A stretch of 12,180 nt of DNA from JBQCEE01 sp051960575 (GTDB lineage: Bacteria > Actinomycetota > Actinomycetes > Mycobacteriales > Jatrophihabitantaceae). The stretch is taken from positions 1 through 12,180 of the forward strand of contig NZ_JBQCEE010000361.1 in assembly GCF_051960575.1 (NCBI RefSeq). The letters are read 5' to 3'. The notes beneath the pieces are model-generated. The model worked only from the letters and a program-made list of their open reading frames with translations, was not told the origin of the DNA and made no database searches. The stretch's first letter is position 1, and each line of letters opens with the position of its first letter. The position numbers and the translations under genes were made by a program. Shown in pieces: positions 9,772 to 12,180 of the stretch.

Positions 9772-10949
9772 CCGTCTGGGACGGCATGATCGGCCAGCCC
9801 GAGGCTATCGCCACGCTGCAGGCCGCCGCCCGTGCCGCCGCCGGGCAGGACGCAACGCCCGGCGCGATGACGCACGCCTGGCTGTTCACGGGTCCTCCCG
9901 GCTCGGGGCGCTCGGTCGCCGCCCGTGCCTTCGCCGCCGCGCTGCAGTGCGAGCGGCTCGACGCGGTCGGCTGCGGCGAGTGCTTCGCGTGCACCGCCGT
10001 CGCGCACCGGGCGCACCCCGACGTCCACTCGGTCGTGCCCGAGGGACTGTCCATCTCGGTCGCCGAGATGCGCGCGATCGTCGCCCGCTCGGCCCGCCGG
10101 CCGGTCACCGGGCGCTGGCAGATCGTCGTGATCGAGGACGCCGACCGGCTCACCGAGCAGGCGTCGAACGCGCTGCTCAAGGCGGTCGAGGAGCCGCCCG
10201 AGCGCACCGTCTTCCTGCTCTGCGCTCCGTCGACGCACCCGGACGACGTGTCGGTGACGATCCGGTCGCGCTGCCGCCTGGTCACGCTGCGCACGCCGCG
10301 CGCCGCGGACGTCGCCGCGGTGCTGGTCGGCGAAGGCATCGACGCCGAGACCGCCGAGTGGGCGGCCGCCGCGGGCCAGGGGCATGTCGGCCGGTCGCGG
10401 CGGCTGGCACGCGACGCCGCCGCATCCGACCGGCGGGCCGAGGTGCTCACCATCCCGGCGCGGCTCACGACGTTGCAGGCGTGTCTCGACGCGGCCTCGC
10501 GCCTGGTCGCCGCCGCCGAGGCCGAGTCGGCCGCGCTGTCGGCCGAGCTGGACGCGGGCGAGACCGAGGCCCTCGCGACGGCACTCGGCGCGGGCGGGAC
10601 GGGTCGCGGTGTCGCGGCGATGGCGCGCGGCTCGGCCGGTGCACTCAAGGAGCTCGAGAAGCGGCAGAAGTCGCGTGCCACCCGTACCCAGCGCGACTCG
10701 CTCGACCGGGCACTCGTCGATCTCGCCGCCTTCTACCGCGACGTGCTGCTCGTGCTCGCCGGTGCCGACGTGCCGGCGGCACACCCCGATCTCGCCGACG
10801 ACGTCATCGCGGTGTCGCGGCGGCTCGACGCGACGGGCGCGCTGCGGTGCCTCGACGCGGTGCAGGCCTGCCGCGAGGCGCTCGAGCTCAACGTCAAGCC
10901 GATCATCGCGCTGGAGGCACTGACCGCAGCGCTGCGGCTGCCCGACTGA
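9768..10949 (+). CDS. holB: DNA polymerase III subunit delta-prime
   Basis: A component of the clamp loader that places the sliding clamp on DNA during replication. It is 393 aa, starting at an ATG overlapping the MarR stop (ATGA). The AAA+ fold begins WDGMIGQPEAIATL. The Walker A region reads TGPPGSGRS with Arg48 in place of the usual Lys, agreeing with delta-prime not being an active ATPase. A four-cysteine zinc module follows (Cys61, Cys69, Cys72, Cys75). The Walker B position reads VVIEDADRL, and EQASNALLKAVEEPPERT is a hallmark of the family. The SRC motif (Ser167-Arg168-Cys169) supplies the arginine finger in trans. The C-terminal half is the helical collar. Nearby tmk and RicT genes repeat the usual bacterial order around holB. 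Confidence 0.96.
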   Translation: MTVWDGMIGQPEAIATLQAAARAAAGQDATPGAMTHAWLFTGPPGSGRSVAARAFAAALQCERLDAVGCGECFACTAVAHRAHPDVHSVVPEGLSISVAEMRAIVARSARRPVTGRWQIVVIEDADRLTEQASNALLKAVEEPPERTVFLLCAPSTHPDDVSVTIRSRCRLVTLRTPRAADVAAVLVGEGIDAETAEWAAAAGQGHVGRSRRLARDAAASDRRAEVLTIPARLTTLQACLDAASRLVAAAEAESAALSAELDAGETEALATALGAGGTGRGVAAMARGSAGALKELEKRQKSRATRTQRDSLDRALVDLAAFYRDVLLVLAGADVPAAHPDLADDVIAVSRRLDATGALRCLDAVQACREALELNVKPIIALEALTAALRLPD

Positions 10950-10981
10950 GCCGGCCCGGGTGCGCGACTACCGCTGCGCAA

Positions 10982-10987
10982 TAGGCT
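10982..10987 (+). promoter_or_regulatory. -10 element for a leaderless PSP1/RicT transcript
   Basis: TAGGCT (TAnnnT) ends 7 bases before GTG 10995, in the 45-base gap after holB. No convincing Shine-Dalgarno-to-start arrangement is seen, so a leaderless transcript is likely. Confidence 0.6.
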
Positions 10988-10994
10988 GGCGGGC

Positions 10995-11813
10995 GTGCCG
11001 ATGATGTGCGCGGTCGTCTTCCAGCCTCAGGGGCGGCTGTACTACGCCGACCCCGGTGGGCTGACGCTGCAGGTCGGCGACTCGGTGCTGTACCCGACCT
11101 CGGCCGGGCCGGAGGTCGCCCAGGTCGTCTGGGCGCCCGAGTGGGTGAGCGACGAGGTCGCCGGACTGCCCGTGCTCGAAGGCATCGCCGGCCCCGACCA
11201 GCTCGCGGACGCGACGACCAACCGGCGCACGCGTGCCGCCGCCCGCGTCGCGGCCCGCCGCCTGATCCGTGAGCACGGGCTGCCGATGAAGGTCAGCGGC
11301 ATCGACCATGTCGCCGCCACCAACCACACGACCATCTACTTCACCGCGCCGCACCGCGTCGACTTCCGCGCCCTCGTCCGCGACCTGGCGGCCACCCTCA
11401 ACGGCAAGGTCGAACTGCGCCAGCTCACGCCCCGCGACGAGGCTCGCCTGACCGGCGGCATCGGCTCGTGCGGCCGTGAGCTGTGCTGCTCGACCTTCCT
11501 GGTGGACTTCGAGCCGGTGTCGGTGCGCATGGCGAAGGAGCAGGAGCTGCCGCCGAACCCGATGCGGATCTCGGGCGCCTGCGGGCGGCTCATGTGCTGC
11601 CTCAAGTACGAGCACCCGCTCTACCAGGAGTTCGCCGAGCAGGCGCCTGCGCTCGGCGAGCACGTCGAGACGCCCGAGGGCGAGGGCACCGTGGTCGGGC
11701 ACAACGTGCCGGGGGAGAAGGTGGTCGTGCGCCTCGACGCCACCGGCCGGCGCTCGGCGTGCGCCCTGGCCTCGGTCTGCTCGAGTCGCAAGGCATTCGA
11801 GTCGCGCGGCTGA
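10995..11813 (+). CDS. ricT: PSP1-domain protein, RicT/YaaT family
   Basis: A 272-residue cytoplasmic protein with a PSP1 domain. Hallmarks are IYFTAPHRVDFRALVRDLA, RIELRQ-like KVELRQLTPRDEA, GGIGSCGRELCCSTFL (Cys159, Cys164, Cys165) and ISGACGRLMCCLKYEH (Cys196, Cys201, Cys202). In Bacillus subtilis the family member RicT (YaaT) is encoded next to holB and joins RicA and RicF in an iron-sulfur complex that affects RNase Y-dependent mRNA processing. The conserved cysteines here suit cluster binding. Whether actinobacteria have the partner proteins cannot be judged from this window, so the gene symbol reflects the family rather than proven function. The GTG start follows a -10 element by 7 bases. 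No clear terminator is seen after the stop. Confidence 0.9.
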   Translation: MPMMCAVVFQPQGRLYYADPGGLTLQVGDSVLYPTSAGPEVAQVVWAPEWVSDEVAGLPVLEGIAGPDQLADATTNRRTRAAARVAARRLIREHGLPMKVSGIDHVAATNHTTIYFTAPHRVDFRALVRDLAATLNGKVELRQLTPRDEARLTGGIGSCGRELCCSTFLVDFEPVSVRMAKEQELPPNPMRISGACGRLMCCLKYEHPLYQEFAEQAPALGEHVETPEGEGTVVGHNVPGEKVVVRLDATGRRSACALASVCSSRKAFESRG

Positions 11814-11883
11814 GCCCTGCGGCCGCCGGCACGACCTGCCCGGACGGTTGCCGACCCGAACAGGTCACGGCCACACCACCTTT

Positions 11884-11917
11884 CTCAACGTACGTTGCGA
11901 CTCAACATTCGTTGCGT
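11884..11917. promoter_or_regulatory. Tandem palindromic sites, possible orphan TetR-type operators
   Basis: Two 17-bp direct copies, CTCAACGTACGTTGCGA (11884-11900) and CTCAACATTCGTTGCGT (11901-11917), match at 14 of 17 positions. Each copy is itself palindromic: CAACGTACGTTG (11886-11897) is a perfect 12-bp palindrome, and the second keeps the CAAC/GTTG arms. Tandem short palindromes at this spacing resemble TetR-family operators. The site lies between two convergent genes (RicT-family and HNH) with no start codon of a credible gene beside it. The rest of 11814-11974 shows nothing I can identify. Confidence 0.6.
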
Positions 11918-11974
11918 CGTGCGATCTTCAGGCCTGCCTGGTCGGCGTGCTGATCACTGGGTGGTGCGCGGAGG

Positions 11975-12180
11975 TCAGGCCGTCGGGATGAAGGTCGGCT
12001 GGTTCCGCATGGGTCTTCGGAGGGGGTCGACGAGGTCGGGTGGGGTGAAGTGCGGGATGCCGTCGATCATGTGGATGCGCCAGCCGTGGTCGAGGTGGCG
12101 GCGGTGGTGGTAGGCGCAGAGCAGGACGAGGTTGTCGATGGCGGTCTGGCCGCCGCGGATCCATTCGAGGATGTGGTGGC
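11975..12180 (-). CDS. HNH endonuclease, C-terminal part (DUF222-type); runs off the window
   Basis: The last 67 residues of a larger protein whose 5' end lies beyond the right edge; the stop is TGA on the minus strand at 11977-11975. The visible portion begins HHILEWIRGGQTAIDNLVLL and continues CAYHHRRHLDHGWRI, the HNH nuclease signature (HH, Asn in DNLVLLC, then CxxHH). Near the C-terminus it reads HFTPPDLVDPLRRP, typical of the abundant actinobacterial DUF222/HNH (13E12-like) proteins. These proteins occur in many copies in Micrococcales and mycobacteria and their biological role is unclear. The gene converges with the RicT-family gene. Nuclease activity cannot be judged from a fragment. 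Confidence 0.88.
   Translation of the reverse strand, partial: HHILEWIRGGQTAIDNLVLLCAYHHRRHLDHGWRIHMIDGIPHFTPPDLVDPLRRPMRNQPTFIPTA

Noticed and set aside
8940..10784. A 614-codon minus-strand frame opposite tmk, marR and holB
   Set aside because: Antisense shadow spanning three well-supported genes and their operator.
11895..12113. A 72-codon + strand frame near the right end
   Set aside because: It runs opposite the HNH gene tail, which has an unmistakable motif.

Overview
The window is very GC-rich with strong G/C third-position bias and frequent GTG starts, so an actinobacterium is the natural reading. The core order is a conserved hypothetical gene, topA, (MFS + thymidylate-kinase-like fusion), tmk, holB and a PSP1/RicT gene. 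From memory this matches the topA-tmk-holB neighbourhood of Actinobacteria such as Streptomyces and Mycobacterium. A DUF222-type HNH endonuclease tail at the right edge suggests a Micrococcales- or Nocardioides-like host. That placement is inference, not proof.

Layout. Positions 24-608 hold a small conserved hypothetical gene (+), followed by topA (753-3470, +), a zinc-finger-less topoisomerase I with a lysine-rich repeat tail. Converging on topA is a trans-aconitate methyltransferase gene, tam (3585-4358, -). The space between the topA and tam stop codons is filled exactly by six 20-bp units (3468-3587) arranged as a large head-to-head palindrome. This is the most unusual structure in the window. 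Upstream of tam, a perfect 18-bp palindrome (4375-4392) sits in the divergent promoter region shared with a membrane-anchored metallophosphoesterase (4438-5832, +).

The phosphoesterase gene overlaps by ATGA with an MFS permease whose C-terminal domain is a thymidylate kinase that has lost its P-loop (5829-7805). A zinc-ribbon SAM methyltransferase (7815-8597) and an intact tmk (8594-9202) follow, again joined by an ATGA overlap. Next come a MarR-family regulator with its own palindromic operator (9265-9771) and holB (9768-10949, ATGA overlap), then a PSP1/RicT-family gene (10995-11813). A short gene-free stretch (11814-11974) carries two tandem palindromic sites with no obvious gene to regulate. 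The window ends inside an HNH endonuclease gene on the minus strand.

Themes. Several genes serve DNA metabolism: topA (supercoiling), tmk (dTTP supply) and holB (clamp loader). A MarR regulator is wired into the holB unit, and its operator resembles the tam operator. Three genes start with GTG six or seven bases after a TAnnnT -10 element, which points to leaderless transcripts.
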